A stretch of 64,000 bases of DNA from Cercozoa sp. M6MM (Eukaryota > Endomyxa: Ascetosporea). A program made the translations under genes and the position numbers. Location of the stretch: the NCBI GenBank assembly GCA_040357565.1, contig JBDODJ010000059.1; one strand, written 5' to 3'. Below the pieces are notes generated by a model. That model was not told where the DNA came from and did no database searches. It saw nothing but the letters and a program-made list of their open reading frames with translations. Shown one piece after another: positions 20,723-32,766 of the stretch (positions are counted from its first letter, which is position 1; each line of letters begins with the position of its first letter).

Positions 20723-22542
20723 ATGTCGTCTATTTGCACGCACTCAGGTAGGCATTTTTTGTATTTTCGTGTCTCCCAGGTGTGCGTATGAACTTCTTCG
20801 AGTGTGCAGGATCCTTCCACGCGGACGAGTCGCTCGCCTGCGCTCTGCTGCGCAAGACGGACCGATTCGCCGGTGCGGAGGTGCGTCGCTCGCGTGACCC
20901 GGAAGTGTGGGCTCAGTGCGACATCCTCGTCGATGTGGGCGGTATACCGCTCACAGTTGCTCCATGGCCAGTCAGAATTTCTGAATGTTGACATATGTGC
21001 AGCTGAGTATGATATCTCGAACTCCAAGTTCGATCACCACCAACGCGGTTTCGAGGAGGTACCTTTTCGCAGTTTCTGTATTTCCGTATTTTTTGTATTT
21101 GTCTTGGGCAGACCTTTGACACTGAGCACTCGACGAAGCTTTCTTCGGCTGGTTTGATCTACAAGCACTTCGGCCGCGAGGTTTGGCCAGATCAGAACAG
21201 GTTGTTGCTTAGATTTGATTGGTGTTGGTTGGGTGACTCAGATCCTCCAGAAGATGACTGGCTACGAGGGCGAGCAGCTCAAGCTTCTGTTCCAGAAGAT
21301 GTACGACTCGTTCATTGAGGTAGTCAGACTCTGTTTCTTGTTTGTGCTTTTGCCTACTGTCGTCTCTTTCGCAGGAGATGGACGCGATCGACAACGGCAT
21401 CAGTCGTTACGAAACTCACTCGGTACGGACTGTTTTTTCTTTTTCTTTAATTGGCGGAATAATGCTATTAATTTGATGGACAGGAACCGCGCTACTCGAC
21501 TGCAGGCACCGATCTGGCCGCTCGTGTGGTCAGTTCTTGCCTTCAGTTTAATCAGTAGTTTTGCTAGACACTGGGGTGTGTGCAGAGCAAGCTGAACCCG
21601 CGTTGGAACGAGGAGGGCGTTGATGTCGACGCTCGGTTCAAGGTACCGCAAACTTTCACCTCAGCAACTGAGCTTATGTTAATTCTCTTGCAATCTTGTT
21701 CGTGTGACTGCAGCAAGCCATGGCGCTGTGCGAATCCGAGTTTGATGAGGCTGTCGATTACTACGTGGTCCGTGTTCCTGTGCCTGCTAATGTCTAGGTC
21801 TATAGCAATCAAGTTGTACCGCTGAATGCAGAAGTCGTGGTTCCCGGCCAAGCAGATCGTCGTCGACGTAAGTCTGGCTGATCTGTCTTTGTTCCGTTTT
21901 AACTTGAAGGACGTGTGCCGGTGTAGGCCATGAACACGCGCGAGCAAGTGCACCCGTCGGGCAGCATTGTGCTCCTCAAGCAGTTCTGCCCGTGGAAGGG
22001 CCACCTGCACTCTCTTGAGGGCCAGATGGCTCTCGGAGAGCAGATCAAGTACGTGCTGTACCCGGACACGTCGGGCAAGTTCCGTGTCCAGGCTGTTGCC
22101 AAGGAGAAGGGCAGTTTTGGTTCGTTTCTTCTTTTTTTTTGGTTTTTTTCGTGTCCGCGCGGAAGCTTAGATGTCTCGTCTTTTTTTTTTTTGGCGGCAT
22201 AGAGTCGCGTCTCGCTTTGCCTGAGCCGTGGCGTGGCATCCGTGGCGATGCTCTCTCGCAGCTTACCGGCATTGAGGGTATGTGCTTTTCCTTGATTGAT
22301 CTTGCTTTTTTTTGCATATTGTGTTGTCAGGTTGCATCTTTGTTCACGCCAGCGGTTTTATTGGCGGCAACGATACCAAGGAGGGCGCTCTCGCCATGGC
22401 CTCGAAGGCTCTCGCGATGTGTACTTCTCGTTATCTGCCTTTTCGTTTTAAAGCACGTTTGACGGATTTCGCTCAGTGCAGTGACGCCCGAAATTGGCGA
22501 GAAGCGGACTGTGCCACCTGCCTGACTGATCAAGCAACTTGA
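20723..22542 (+). CDS. MYG1: MYG1-family nuclease (UPF0160)
   Basis: MYG1/Gamm1 family; the characterised member is a 3'-5' RNA exonuclease acting in nucleus and mitochondria, with a DHH-phosphoesterase-like fold. The ATG at 20723 opens a 25-nt exon. Splicing 20747/20810 creates ICTHSGSFHADESLACALL, matching the family's N-terminal THNG-x-FHxDE block. Following short exons give DILVDVGG, then FDHHQRGF (DHH block), SSAGLIYKHFGREVW, MDAIDNGISRYET, EPRYSTAGTDLAARV, LNPRWNEE, QAMALCESEFDEAVDYY, then HPSGSIVLLKQFCPWKGHL, and WRGIRGDALSQLTGIEG, then FVHASGFIGGNDTKEGALAMA, the conserved family end. Thirteen exons are visible. The last runs on past the usual family end to a stop at 22542, so the true C-terminus may be spliced differently. 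All recognisable blocks are intact. Confidence 0.9.
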
Positions 22543-22832
22543 ATAAGCCAAACTTGAATAAGCCAGTGTTGTCGCTCGAAACGAACTGGACTGAACGGGG
22601 ATACACGATTCGCCATTTACTCTGACTACTATTGCCACCTGGCGGGTGACTTGCCGCTCATACCGTAGCTACCTTGGTTTCGCACGCTAACGCGTCACGG
22701 TAGTCACTATGCGTACGTTCAGTCCGGGCGAAATGTGGCGTGTGTTGCCCAAGTCCGAACAACCAACGTGCATGATTCTTCAAGGTTCTGAGACGGAGAG
22801 AGCCAACACTCACAAACAGCGCTGTCCGAATC

Positions 22833-23910
22833 ATGCAGCGTGTCCCGTCGTGCCTAGCACATTCGGGCGAACGCTGGGCTAGCGAACTTTTAATGCTGCT
22901 GTACTCACTCTTCACGATCGTGTCGTTTCAAGTTTGGTATCGATTCAGCTTTTTTGAACGCAGGAGAGGCACTCGCACTCACTCGAGCTCTGAGTCGGAA
23001 GCGAGCTGCGTGTTGATGACGCTCGCCTATCTCGTGACAGCAGTGTCGATCTTCTTTGTACTTCTTCTGCGTTGCTGTGACAGAAAACCGGAACCCGAGT
23101 TTGAAGCGAAAGCTCACCATTTGACGAAAACTCGCAAGCTTTCGCTTTTTTCTCGCAGCTTTGACGAGGACTCAAGTACTGACATTGTTTCCATTTGAGC
23201 AGCACCAATTGATGGTTTACCGGTTGTTTTGTAGAGACTCTCGTGGTCAAGATGAATCGGCCCAACGATGAAACTGAAACTGTGCGCATATTTTTTGATC
23301 CGCGCGGAAGCGATCCAAGTCAACAGGATGCGAGTGAGTATCAAGATGTCGAACTCGACTCGAAGTACAGCGAATCGACAGCGACCACGCCGAGTGCAAG
23401 TACCGGCACGGAGTCAGACGAGTTAGACAACGACTTGTGGGTGCGTTTCGCCGAACTTTCTGACCCTGTCAGCGGTGCATTATTAAACTGTGTCAGTGTG
23501 CAGTCTGAGACAGATTCTGAGTTTGAGCGTGCCAGTGAGTTCAGTGCTGGGAGTCAGCCAGGCTTTCGAGATCACAGGGAGTCACCTCAGTACACGCGCT
23601 CGACTGGCAGCGAAAGCTCCGCGTCGCGTAGCCGTCGCAACGTCCCTGAAAGCATCCGACGACTGCAATACGACAACGATCTCGACGAACACCGGCACTC
23701 GGATCTCAGGGATGTCGAAGTCAACGGTTCAAACATTGAAGTACACTATTTCCTTCTTTCTCTCCTTTCTTCTTTTCACCTGTGTGTATTTTACTGGTTT
23801 ATGTTTCATGGTGTACCCAGTAGTTCACCGACTCAGAAGACTCCAGTGAGTAAATTCGCCTCGCAATCTTATTGACTGTAGTAGCATCGACCGAGTCGAC
23901 TGAGACCTAA
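22833..23910 (+). CDS. Two-TM protein with long acidic Ser-rich tail
   Basis: The ATG at 22833 opens an exon with two hydrophobic spans (LLMLLYSLFTIVSFQVW and MTLAYLVTAVSIFFVLLL). The frame stops at 23198, but a GTACTG donor after FDEDS splices in phase over 59 nt to an exon reading KMNRPNDETETVRIFFDP. That exon continues as an acidic, Ser/Thr/Glu-rich region. A T-rich intron at 23740-23821 leads to a short acidic exon, and a last in-phase exon ends at TAA 23908-23910 (STESTET). Alternatively there are two genes, one ending at 23198 and one starting at ATG 23252. No family recognised. The layout suggests a type of membrane anchor with a disordered cytosolic or luminal tail. Confidence 0.5.
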
Positions 23911-24270
23911 ACTTACAGTAAACTGGAATCAACTGAATTAGAAAGTCCGACAACCGAAGCTTAGGTGATCAACAAGGTCAGTGCCAAGTGCCAACTGGAA
24001 AGTGGCATGGCTTTTCCATTTACTTGAAGCGAAGTTGCTTTTGCGCGATGTCGAAAAAATCGAATGCGTGCCCTTGTGTGTTCACATTATTGCACGTGTA
24101 CATTTGATCCTGTCAGTAGTGACTGGTTTGAACTCTGAAGGTCCGAAAAAAGACCGCGTGCTGACCAAGTGAGAGATTTATCGTTACTCCGGAGGATTGT
24201 GGCCTTAAGTTTGCACCTGAAGTACTGTAGGGTTCGCGAAGTGTTCGCAGCATCGCACTCGGTGCGCCAC
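23911..24270. other. Spacer or 5' region of next gene
   Basis: No confident exon. A plausible acceptor (TGTAG at about 24230) precedes an open frame that leads into the ATG used for the next gene, so an upstream first exon may exist here. Confidence 0.3.
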
Positions 24271-25485
24271 ATGTTGTGGGACTTTCACTGTGACAGTGGC
24301 ACAGTCGGCACGAAAGAAGCCTTGAAAAGATGCAAGCTCGCTGCCGATGCAGAGGATTACGCCCGTTGGCAGCGACTCCAAAGACAATCGAACGCGAGAA
24401 ACCGAGCACTGCTTCGCTTCTTTCGTGTAAACCATATGCATATGAATTCTTTTAAGCCGCGATAACTTAAAGGCTCAGTACTTTCAGTTATTTTGGAGTC
24501 TACAGGAAAGCGCACTGCTGCTGCAAGCATGCTCACTTCCAACGTCGAACCGAAAGAGCGAACAAAAACTGCCAGTCGAAGAACCGCACCGGCATACGAT
24601 TGTGTGGCGAGGCGTGCTGCACGCTTTCGGTGTCGCCGAGACCTACTTCCGGCAGAGCTCGATTTTGTACATTCTGTTCTGCAGTACAGTCTGCCATGAT
24701 ACAGTACAAAATGTGCAATGTGTTAAGCACTACAATGTATTAAGCACTACAATGTATTAAGCACTACAATGTATTAAGCACTGCAATGTTCCAGCTGCAC
24801 ACCAGAGGAAGTCAGCGAGATGGAACAACAGATGACAGTGTTCTTTGACGCACTGCATGCCGTGTTCAGCTCAATCAGTCTTCATGTAGGCCTGTGTTTT
24901 TTGGACACCGTTTAATCCAAGATAGTTGTGCTGTGACGACTACAAACTTAGGAAGAGGTCTTCTGGGTGGAAGAGTTCTGGGCCTGTGCAGAGCGTTTGT
25001 ACCAACAGCAGTGGCACCAACGTGCAGTGATTTCGGGTACATTGTATACTCATCAGTCTGCAATAGCGATTTAGTTTTGTGTGGTTCAGCCGCGGCTTTC
25101 ATGCAGTCGATCTGTGGGGCTAAAACACCGACGACACCGCTGAAGCCAAAAGCAGCCACATTGCTCAGTTCTGCAAACCGACAGACTCTCACGCAGATAG
25201 ACGACCTGATGAGACAGGTGCTGTACCACGTGTAAGCTCTGTACAACTGGCATAATACTCAACTCAAGTAGGCACCTGCAGGTGCACGTGCGTGTGCTTC
25301 CATTGTTGTCGACTTTGTCGGTGTCAGCGCAACTCTGCTCAGCCACCTGCGCAACTCGGGCAGCGACACGAAAGCGCACGGCTGCTGTCGTGTCATGTGA
25401 CATACACACGCCCACGCAGCTTAGCGCAGACAATAGGTCGACAACTATTTTTATTTTTGGTCTGTTGGTTCGACGCTCCATGTGA
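24271..25485 (+). CDS. Unrecognised helical protein
   Basis: Exons chain in phase from MLWDFHCDSGTVGTKE: a GTAAAC donor after RALLRFFR leads to an exon that contains VWRGVLHAFGVAETYFRQ. The next exon gives EEVSEMEQQMTVFFDALHA, then EEVFWVEEFWACAERLYQQ, then a Pro/Lys-rich exon and a terminal exon ending VRRSM with TGA at 25485. The middle is strongly helical and rich in Trp, Phe and Glu. The ATG at 24271 is the first in the exon; translation may start further upstream. The intron at about 24700-24790 contains five copies of TTAAGCACTACAATGTA-like units. It converges on the BT1 transporter with 118 bp between stops. I recognise no domain. Confidence 0.45.
24700..24790. repeat. ATGTATTAAGCACTACA tandem repeat
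   Basis: About four to five near-identical 17-19-bp units inside an intron of the unrecognised + strand gene. Confidence 0.75.
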
Positions 25486-25602
25486 AAGTGCAAAACGCGA
25501 TTCGTTAGATCCATAGATACAATGGCAGTAATATCAGTATTGAACAGATTACTTGGGTCTAACATCCAGGTGAGTGAGAATGAAATAAATAGTCAAACGA
25601 AA

Positions 25603-28040
25603 CTACGACGCAGCCACTGGCTCGAGCAGACGCGTCTCGATCGAGTACTCGTCGTCGCTCTCGCCGACTCGTTGTTCCTCTTGCTCCTGCGCTTCCTGTG
25701 CTGCTGCTACTTCTTCCTCTGCTTGTTCGGCCGCACCTGTAGACGTGGCGTGCCGACGACTCACGAGCAGCGGCATCAACAGCAGCGGCACCAGGCTCAT
25801 CGACTGCCCATTGCATTTTAATTAAGGCTGCGACCACACCAAACTCATGGCTGCGTGCGTGTACCTCAGCGATTAGCAGCAGCTTCCACAGCGACGAGTA
25901 GTCCGCGCGGGTGATGCCAAGCCACTCAGTCACCTCAGCGCCCAGCAGTGTGCCCACCAGCGAGCCGGCGTGCGCCTGACGAGAAACGCAGCGGAATACA
26001 AAAAGGCAAACAATCTCACAACGAAAACACAAACGAACCGCCGACATGACGAGATTGAAGAACGTCGCCTGCAGTGCCTTGGGACAGCATTGAGTCGCCA
26101 GGATCTACGTCCAAGCACTTCGTTAGAGCAACGAAATCACTTTTTGGCCGGCCAGAAAAATTCCAAAAAGCTGAAAGCTCACGCCAGAAAATACTAAAAA
26201 AACTAACACAAATAATAAAACTGTACCACAGTTGGCATCAGCGTCAGGCGTCCAAACAGAGCCTGCATGGCAGCATGCGGCAGTAGTACTGCTAGAGACG
26301 GCCAGTCACGCGGCCACCAACCCCTGAACAAGAAACAAAGATCAGTTTTTGCAAATTAAAACACATTGGGAAAACTGAAACAAAAACTACACTGTCGTGG
26401 CACGCAGCGAAATAAAGACGTCAGCAGCAAAAGTGACAAGTGCCAGTGCCCACGTGGCCACCTGTGCCCGATATTTGAACCCGATACTTGACACATGAAT
26501 ACTCAGGTACAGTCAGTTCAGAGAAACGCTTACGTAGGCCCAGCGCAGATCATTCCACTTGGCAAAGGTGCGGCCGTACACGACGACACCAGCGAATGCC
26601 GACAGCAGCGACACGAACTCTGTCGCCGGAGAGGTGAAATGGAAAAGTAAAGGCTAGTGATGGGAGGCGGGGGATAACATACCAATAAGCGAGTAGTGCC
26701 ACAACTTAAGGCCAGGGAAGGTGCCCGAGTACACGAATGACATCAGAGCATCAGTAGCCATGGCCTGTGGCACATGCAGTAGCCACACAAACAACAACGG
26801 CCGCAGTTGCGACTTGAACACGCTCAGATGATTCCTGTGTCCAGGGACAGGGAGATAAGCGGGAGTAAAATGGTTAAGGGGGACACATATGGTTAAGGGG
26901 GACACATAGGGTTAAGCGAGACGCACCGCATGATACGCAGCATACGCGGCAGCAGCGACGACGCCGTGGCCTCTTCATTGTCGGCGTACAGCGGCTCATG
27001 CTGCTTCTCGTGTACCTGGGGTCATTAATGGGTCGGGCTTATGGGGGAGTGCTTAAGGGGGAGGGCTTAAAGGGCTACAGCAAGAGGGGGTAGGGAACAC
27101 CTGCAGCGCCGACAGCACGGCCAGCAGCGGGATGACGGCAGACAGGCCGAGCACGACGCGCGGCACGCCGATCAGTCGCAGCAGGCACAGCGACAGCAGC
27201 TGCGCCAGCACGCTGCCGAAACTCCGCGTGGCCATCGTGGCCGACTGCACACGGGCCGCCGTGGTACCCTTGCGCTCACCGTCCGTGTCGCCCTCGTCAC
27301 CGTCAGTCTCACCGTCAGTCTCAGTACGATCACTGCGACTGGCACCGTCATTGATCAGAGCGGTAGCCACTGTGATCACTGTGTCGGCATCATCATCATC
27401 CTCTGTCTGCTGGCCCTCTTGCTCCTGTGCCTTCTGTGCCAGCACCACTGTGACAGCGTCGATCACCGTATCGTTCAGCACGGCGCCGACGTTGAGTGCC
27501 ACGCCGCACACCAGCATCACATCGAACGAGTAGGCCATCGTGGCTGACAACAACAGACCGGCCGACCATGTGATCAGACCGATCACCTGTACTTGGCAAC
27601 ATCTCTCTTAACTCGAGCAACACGTGCAGCACAGTGATCACACACCATGTAGGGCCGACGCCGATAGCCGAAAATCGGGATATGATCGCTTATGATGCCA
27701 CAAACCTGCAAAACAATATCGACTCAAAATGAGCCGAAAACAGAGCCGATAGTCTTAAAACCGGTTTAAACGACCAAGGCAGGAAGATCAGCGCGTAGTA
27801 TCGCGCCAAGTCGGCCGGCGACACTTGCAGATCCTGCGTCAGAATGAGCCGAGTCGACGTGACCGGCAACATGAGTGACATGGCCACCGACAGGTAGGTG
27901 AGCTGAAAAAGCAAAAACCGCGTTGATCGTGTTAGTCCACAGGCAACAAAGAAAGCAGAACGCACCAGCACATGGTTTGGCACGATGCCATCGCCCGTGG
28001 CCCAGCCTAACAACGAGAAGCATACGTCAATGATCATCAT
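25603..28040 (-). CDS. Folate-biopterin transporter (BT1 family, MFS)
   Basis: Twelve-span major-facilitator-type carrier of the BT1 family, which moves folates or biopterin in trypanosomatids, plastids and algae. The ATG at 28040 starts MMIIDVCFSLLGWATGDG. Later exons include RLILTQDLQVSPADLARYY, the conserved loop IFLPWSFKPV, then FGYRRRPYMV, the family's characteristic Arg-rich motif after the first spans. A large exon at 27100-27590 has spans on either side of a Glu/Asp/Thr-rich loop of about 60 residues. Further exons carry GRTFAKWNDLRWAYV, CCPKALQATFFNLVMSA and HAGSLVGTLLGAEVTEWLG, the conserved C-terminal half. The protein ends after an acidic tail at TAG 25603. The substrate is inferred from family only. 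Introns contain GGTTAAGGGGGACACAT-type repeats (26870-26925). Confidence 0.85.
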
Positions 28041-28126
28041 TGCCCGCTCTGGTAGAATTCTCCAACGTACCCTTGATTCGCTGCCACATGTTTGCGCGGC
28101 ACACTACTCACACGCAAGCGAAGTAG

Positions 28127-30548
28127 CTACGCACGCGAAACAACGCGAAAACACGAAAACAGCTGGCTGATCTTGCTGTACGAGCACCGGGCAGTGAGAA
28201 TCGAGCTTTGGTCACCTCCAGCAAACTTAGAGGAACCCGAGTGCTCACGCGCGTCACACAAGCACGTACCGTGTCCTGGGCAGTATCGCTTGGCAAATAG
28301 TTGCGTGTGCCAACAAAATCGTGCGGTGGGTTTCTTTTTTTTTTTGACTCACGCGAAATGATTCGAGTACGGTACCGTACAAGTGGGGATACAAAGAAAA
28401 ACAAGTGTCGATCACTACAGTTCGGTCTTGGTCATGCGGGATTCCGGCGGCAGGTAGGTGCAGCAGGTCTCGAGTGTCGACGACGACGTGAGTCGCACCA
28501 GGAGTGTAGCCACCGTCACTACACACAGAACTTGAGGTCGCAATGACAGGAGTAAGTCGAAAGGGAAGAGCTACGGCCAACAAAGACGAAGGCAAACACG
28601 CGGAACGACAGCGAACGCGTCGATCGACTCAGCAGCGTCAGCAGCGGCAGCAGCGGCACCAGTGACAGTGCCTGGGGGGGGGGTAAATAGGGGGGTTAAT
28701 AGGGGGTAGATAGGGGGTAANNNNNNNNNNNNNNNNNNNNNNNNNNNNNNNNNNNNNNNNNNNNNNNNNNNNNNNNNNNNNNNNNNNNNNNNNNNNNNNN
28801 NNNNNNNNNNNNNNNNNNNNGGGGGGTAAAAGGGGAGTACATAGACCAAGACGGCCGCCAGGGCGGAGAGTGCCGGAGTCGGCGCGTACATCGACAGCAG
28901 CGACAGCAGCGGCAGCCACACGGCGTTCCACGTCACCAGCAGACCCAGCAGCAGCGGGATGCAGTACACCTGTCTCGTGTAGAGTTACCCCCCATACCCC
29001 AATACCCCTATACCCCTATACCCCTATACCCCACCCCTATACCCCTATACCCCACCCCAATACCCCATACCCCTATACCCCCTAACCCAATACCCTAATA
29101 CCCCAATACCCTAGCCCTATACCCCATACCCCCTAACCCTATACCCCCTAACCCTATACCCCTATACCCCTATACCCCAAGCAAAGGAACCTGGAGCTGC
29201 GTGGAGATGCATTTGTGTTCGGCCCAGCGCGAGCACAGCACGCAGGTCGCACTCGTCTGCAGCAGCTGCTGCACCGACAGGAAGGGCGCCGCATCTGGCA
29301 GCTACACACACTGGCTATTAAGGGGGTGTGTGTCTCCCCCTTTAGCGTATTAAGGGGGTGCTCCCTTTCGTTAAGGCAGCGTACCGCAACAGTGAGCACG
29401 AGCGACAGGAGCGACTGCAGCAGCGCCGTCGTCAGCAGCACGCAGCGCCACTGCTGCACCACTGCACACACACACAGTGTACAAATGGACCACCCCATTG
29501 GTACACATGGACAGTACAGAATGGACAGTACAGAATGGACAGTACAGAATGGACAGTACAAATGGACAGTACAGAATGGACAGAAAGGCAGTGTACACGG
29601 GTCACACAACGACGACACGTCGTGCAGTGTGTGCACATTCTGCACCGTGCCTTCCAGGTCGTGCGCGCTGTCACTCTCGTCGCTGTGCACACTCACTCCT
29701 CCGTCCGCGCGGACGCACACAAATGAAGAGAACAAAGTACGACGGGTGACGCTGCAGCAGCGGCGTGTCCTGCTGCTCCTCGGCCTACCGACATTTCACA
29801 CACACAATAGACAGCAAGAGAAACAACAACACAAGCAGAGACAACAAGCAGAAACAACAAGCAAAAACAACAACTCGGAACCTTCCAACTCGACGGCAGC
29901 AGCGGCGATCGCTCGGCGAATTCGCGCGCAAAAAACAGCGCGAACACGCACAGTGTCGTCACTAGGTGCCAGGCCTACCATACACACACACATACATACA
30001 GATAGTCAGTTGGTAGGACAGTGAGTCAGTTGGTAGGATAGTCAGTTGGTAAGTCAGTCAGTTGGTAAGTCAGTTGGTAGGACAGTGAGTCAGTTGGTAG
30101 GACAGTGAGTCAGTTGGTGCTACCAGTCGCGTGTCGACACGTGCGTCGGTGTCGCCGCGGAAGTCGACAGTCTGACCGTGGAAGTCAGGCACGTGCGCAC
30201 CGAGCACCACAATCAGCTGGTCCAGCAGCACGACGGTTCCCGTGGCCAGCAGCAGTACCACCCAGTAGCTATCCGGCACACTTGCACACTTGCACACTTG
30301 CACACTTGCACACGTGCACACTTGCACACGTGCACACACTTGCACACACTCACACACACACACACATGCTAACTTACACTTACACTTACACTTACACACA
30401 CATGCTAACTTACACTTACACTTACACTTACACACAGACACACAGACACACACACACACACACAGACACACACACAGACACAGACACAGACACAGACACA
30501 GACACAGACACAGACACACACTTGCACACACACACACACACAGACACA

Positions 30549-30597
<49 letters not shown>

Positions 30598-32766
30598 ACA
30601 CACACACACACTAGCACACACAAAAGGCATCACAAAAAAAGATGACGAAACACGTGAGCGAGCGGTACCGAAGGATCAGTTCGACCGTGCTTTTCGAAAA
30701 CTGCTGGCGGAACGCGATCAGCACACTGCCGCAAAGTAGCGACACCACGACTGTTCATTGAGAATGTGTGTGTTTTTTTGTACTTTTGGTATTGGCAAAA
30801 TATAGGTATTGTCGATATATAGGTATTTTTGATAGGTATTTGTAGATGAGGTATTGTCGAAAGATACCGCCAAACGTGAGGGCCGAGGTGCGAGACACGT
30901 CCAGAACGGCCCATTCGAATGTATCGGCATACACACGTTGTGACGAGAGTGTGTCGTCGTAGGGATATGGCGTCGGATCGCCCGTGTCGCCTGGAGCTTC
31001 CGTCACGGCCTTGTCGTTCGTCGCACTGTCGACACACACGAGTACCGAAGCTGCAGGGAGGGTACAGAAAGCAGAAAGAAAGCTACAAATGCGGCAGTGT
31101 CGGCGCATTCGCGATGCCCGAAGCGAGCGACAGCAGCAATTCACCACCTGACAAACAAAGCTCTGTGTGTGACCTGAGTTGACTTCAGTTTGAGTCGAGT
31201 CATGACTCGAGTTTTTAGAGTTGCTTTTGTACCGTGTTGCAAAGCCTTGGGGTGCACGTTGCGAGCGCTGTCATCGGCCGTATGGTAGACCCAGCGTCGC
31301 TCGAGAAACACGAGGTCAGCACCAGCGATACCGGCCTTTGTGAACACCTGGAGATCAGTGTAGCCACCACTGATACCAAAGAGCGTTTCGGCCATCGACG
31401 AAGCACGCGGCCACGGCGCGTATTTCGCGTACAGAGCGATCACTTCGGGATCGCTGGCTCGCACTAACAAACCGCTTTGCTTGCACTGACTCGAGATGTC
31501 AAGAGTCTAGACTTTTCGTACCGAGCATTGTTTTGCGCGAGGCGGCGCCGCTGGCTTCAAAGTTCCACAGCAGTGTCGTCTGAAACACAGTCAAAAAATC
31601 TATCGAGAGAGAGAGAGAGAAAGAAGGAAAAAAGAAAGAAAGAGAAAGAAAGAAAGAAAGAAAGAGAAAGAAAGAGAGAGAGAGAGAAAGAAAGAAAGAA
31701 AGAGAAAGAAAGAAAGAAAGAAAGAGAAAGAAAGAGAGAGAGAGAGAAGCTCACATTGTGCTTGCTCAAATGTTCCGACGCAGGTCCAGCTCCCAGCAGG
31801 CCTAGCAAAGCAGAGAGATGAGAAAGCAGACGGCACAATGAGAGTTACGAGGGCCAAACCAGCTTCTTCCAAGTCCGTCCAGACGAAAATGATCTTGCGA
31901 CGCAGCTTCTCGCCTCTGTTGCTCTTTAGTTTCTGGTTCAGTGCACGCGCCGCTTCGATCAGAATGCTCGCACCTGCCGCCGCATCCGACGCACCTGGAG
32001 CACAAACAATGAGGTAGTTTGGGAGGAACAAGTAGAGTCAAAAGTACCAGGGCCTGTCGGCACAGAATCAAAATGCGCGGCGAAAGCGATTGCCTTGTCA
32101 TCCGGCGACTCCTTCGTCGGCGAAACCACGGCCATGATCGTTGTTACGATGCAACCGTCTTTCGCGCATCCAGCGTCTAAACTCAACTCAACTCAACTCA
32201 ACTCAACTCAACTCAACTCAACTCAACTCAACTCAACTCAACCCAAAGCAACTCAACTAAACACACGGAAAGAAATACCCTTGTCCGGCGAAGCATTGTC
32301 GTACGGCGGAGTCAAATCGCGAAACACCGACACCTCGAGTCCATTGATGCCGGTAAGTTCACTGCAAACCGAAAATACAAAGGCGTCGTGCAGAAATTGA
32401 AAGCCGAATCTACCGGACAATGTAGTCGACCGCGAGTTGGCGCTCTGGCTCATAGTGACGGCTTCCAATGGCTACGAAGAAGGTACAGATAAGACAAACC
32501 CATTTCTCATAAAAAGCAAAACTCACTCGATGCGAGATAGTCAACATGCTCCTTGGCACGCTCTCCAGAGAACTTCAACTCATGGCTGTGAGAAGAAACA
32601 TGCGAAGAAAATTGCGATAACTAGAAACAGGCAGGCAATCTGCAGGTTACCTCTTCACGCTCGGTTGGTGCAAGTCGTTGATGTACGCAAGCAATGATGG
32701 CACCAAAAGCAGCACAGCCAGCCAGATGAACCCTTCCTTCCGCGCGGACGCCTCACCGCCTCGCAT
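28127..32766 (-). CDS. ERMP1/Fxna-type ER metallopeptidase (M28)
   Basis: Membrane-bound zinc aminopeptidase-like protein of peptidase family M28, as in ER metallopeptidase 1. The ATG at 32766 precedes a single signal-anchor span (FIWLAVLLLVPSLLAYI). In order come RAKEHVDYLASIGSRHY, the helix ending QLAVDYIV, then AAHFDSVPTGPGASDAAAG, with the His and Asp expected to bind zinc and a splice inside it. Next come FVWTDLEEAGL with the catalytic and metal Glu pair, the block WPRASSMAETLFGISGGYTD, and YHTADDSARNVHP, supplying the last His. The C-terminal half has many membrane spans, as in ERMP1, and a Cys-rich luminal tail to TAG 28127. Introns hold very large simple repeats (CA, GAAA, CTCAA, CCCTATA), and an assembly gap at 28721-28820 probably removes only intron sequence. 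Only 86 bp separate its stop from the BT1 start. Confidence 0.85.
28721..28820. other. Assembly gap, 100 N
   Basis: Exactly 100 N, flanked on both sides by GGGGGGTAAA-type tracts within an ERMP1-like gene intron. A round-number gap suggests unknown true size. The repeat probably blocked assembly. Confidence 0.95.
28985..29178. repeat. CCCTATA/CCCTAACC telomere-like array in intron
   Basis: About 190 bp of units such as TACCCCTA, CCCCAATA and CCCTAACC on the + strand, between two exons of the ERMP1-like gene. It resembles degenerate telomere repeat but is interstitial. On the sense strand it reads TATAGGGG/GGTTAGGG. Confidence 0.75.
29484..29585. repeat. GGACAGTACAGAAT minisatellite
   Basis: About seven 15-bp units (ATGGACAGTACAGA, ATGGACAGTACAA) in an ERMP1-like gene intron. 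On the sense strand the unit reads ACTGTCCATTTGTACTG and recurs in an intron of the NIPA-like gene near 34350-34390. Confidence 0.75.
30000..30118. repeat. GTCAGTTGGTAGGACA tandem repeat
   Basis: Seven or eight units of GTCAGTTGGTA with AGGACAGTGA or AGTCA linkers, in an intron of the ERMP1-like gene. Confidence 0.75.
30283..30620. repeat. (CA)n compound microsatellite
   Basis: About 340 bp of CA-rich units (CACTTG, CACACA, CAGACA, TTACACTTACA) forming an intron of the ERMP1-like gene. Long His/Thr and Cys/Val reading frames here are artefacts. Confidence 0.9.
31604..31748. repeat. (GAAA)n/(GA)n intron repeat
   Basis: Pure purine tract of GAAA and GA units, duplicated internally (31610-31690 resembles 31680-31750). 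It is an intron of the ERMP1-like gene, pyrimidine on the sense strand. Confidence 0.9.
32179..32242. repeat. (ACTCA)n pentanucleotide repeat
   Basis: About thirteen tandem ACTCA units followed by degenerate copies, in an early intron of the ERMP1-like gene. Confidence 0.9.

Noticed and set aside
27132-27533. + strand Ser/Thr-rich frame
   Set aside because: Antisense shadow of the large BT1 transporter exon.
29215-30024. 269-codon + strand frame
   Set aside because: It crosses several repeats and minus-strand exons of the ERMP1-like gene; no independent coding signal.
30070-30739. His/Thr-rich and Cys/Val-rich frames resembling metal-binding proteins
   Set aside because: Produced by the CA microsatellite.
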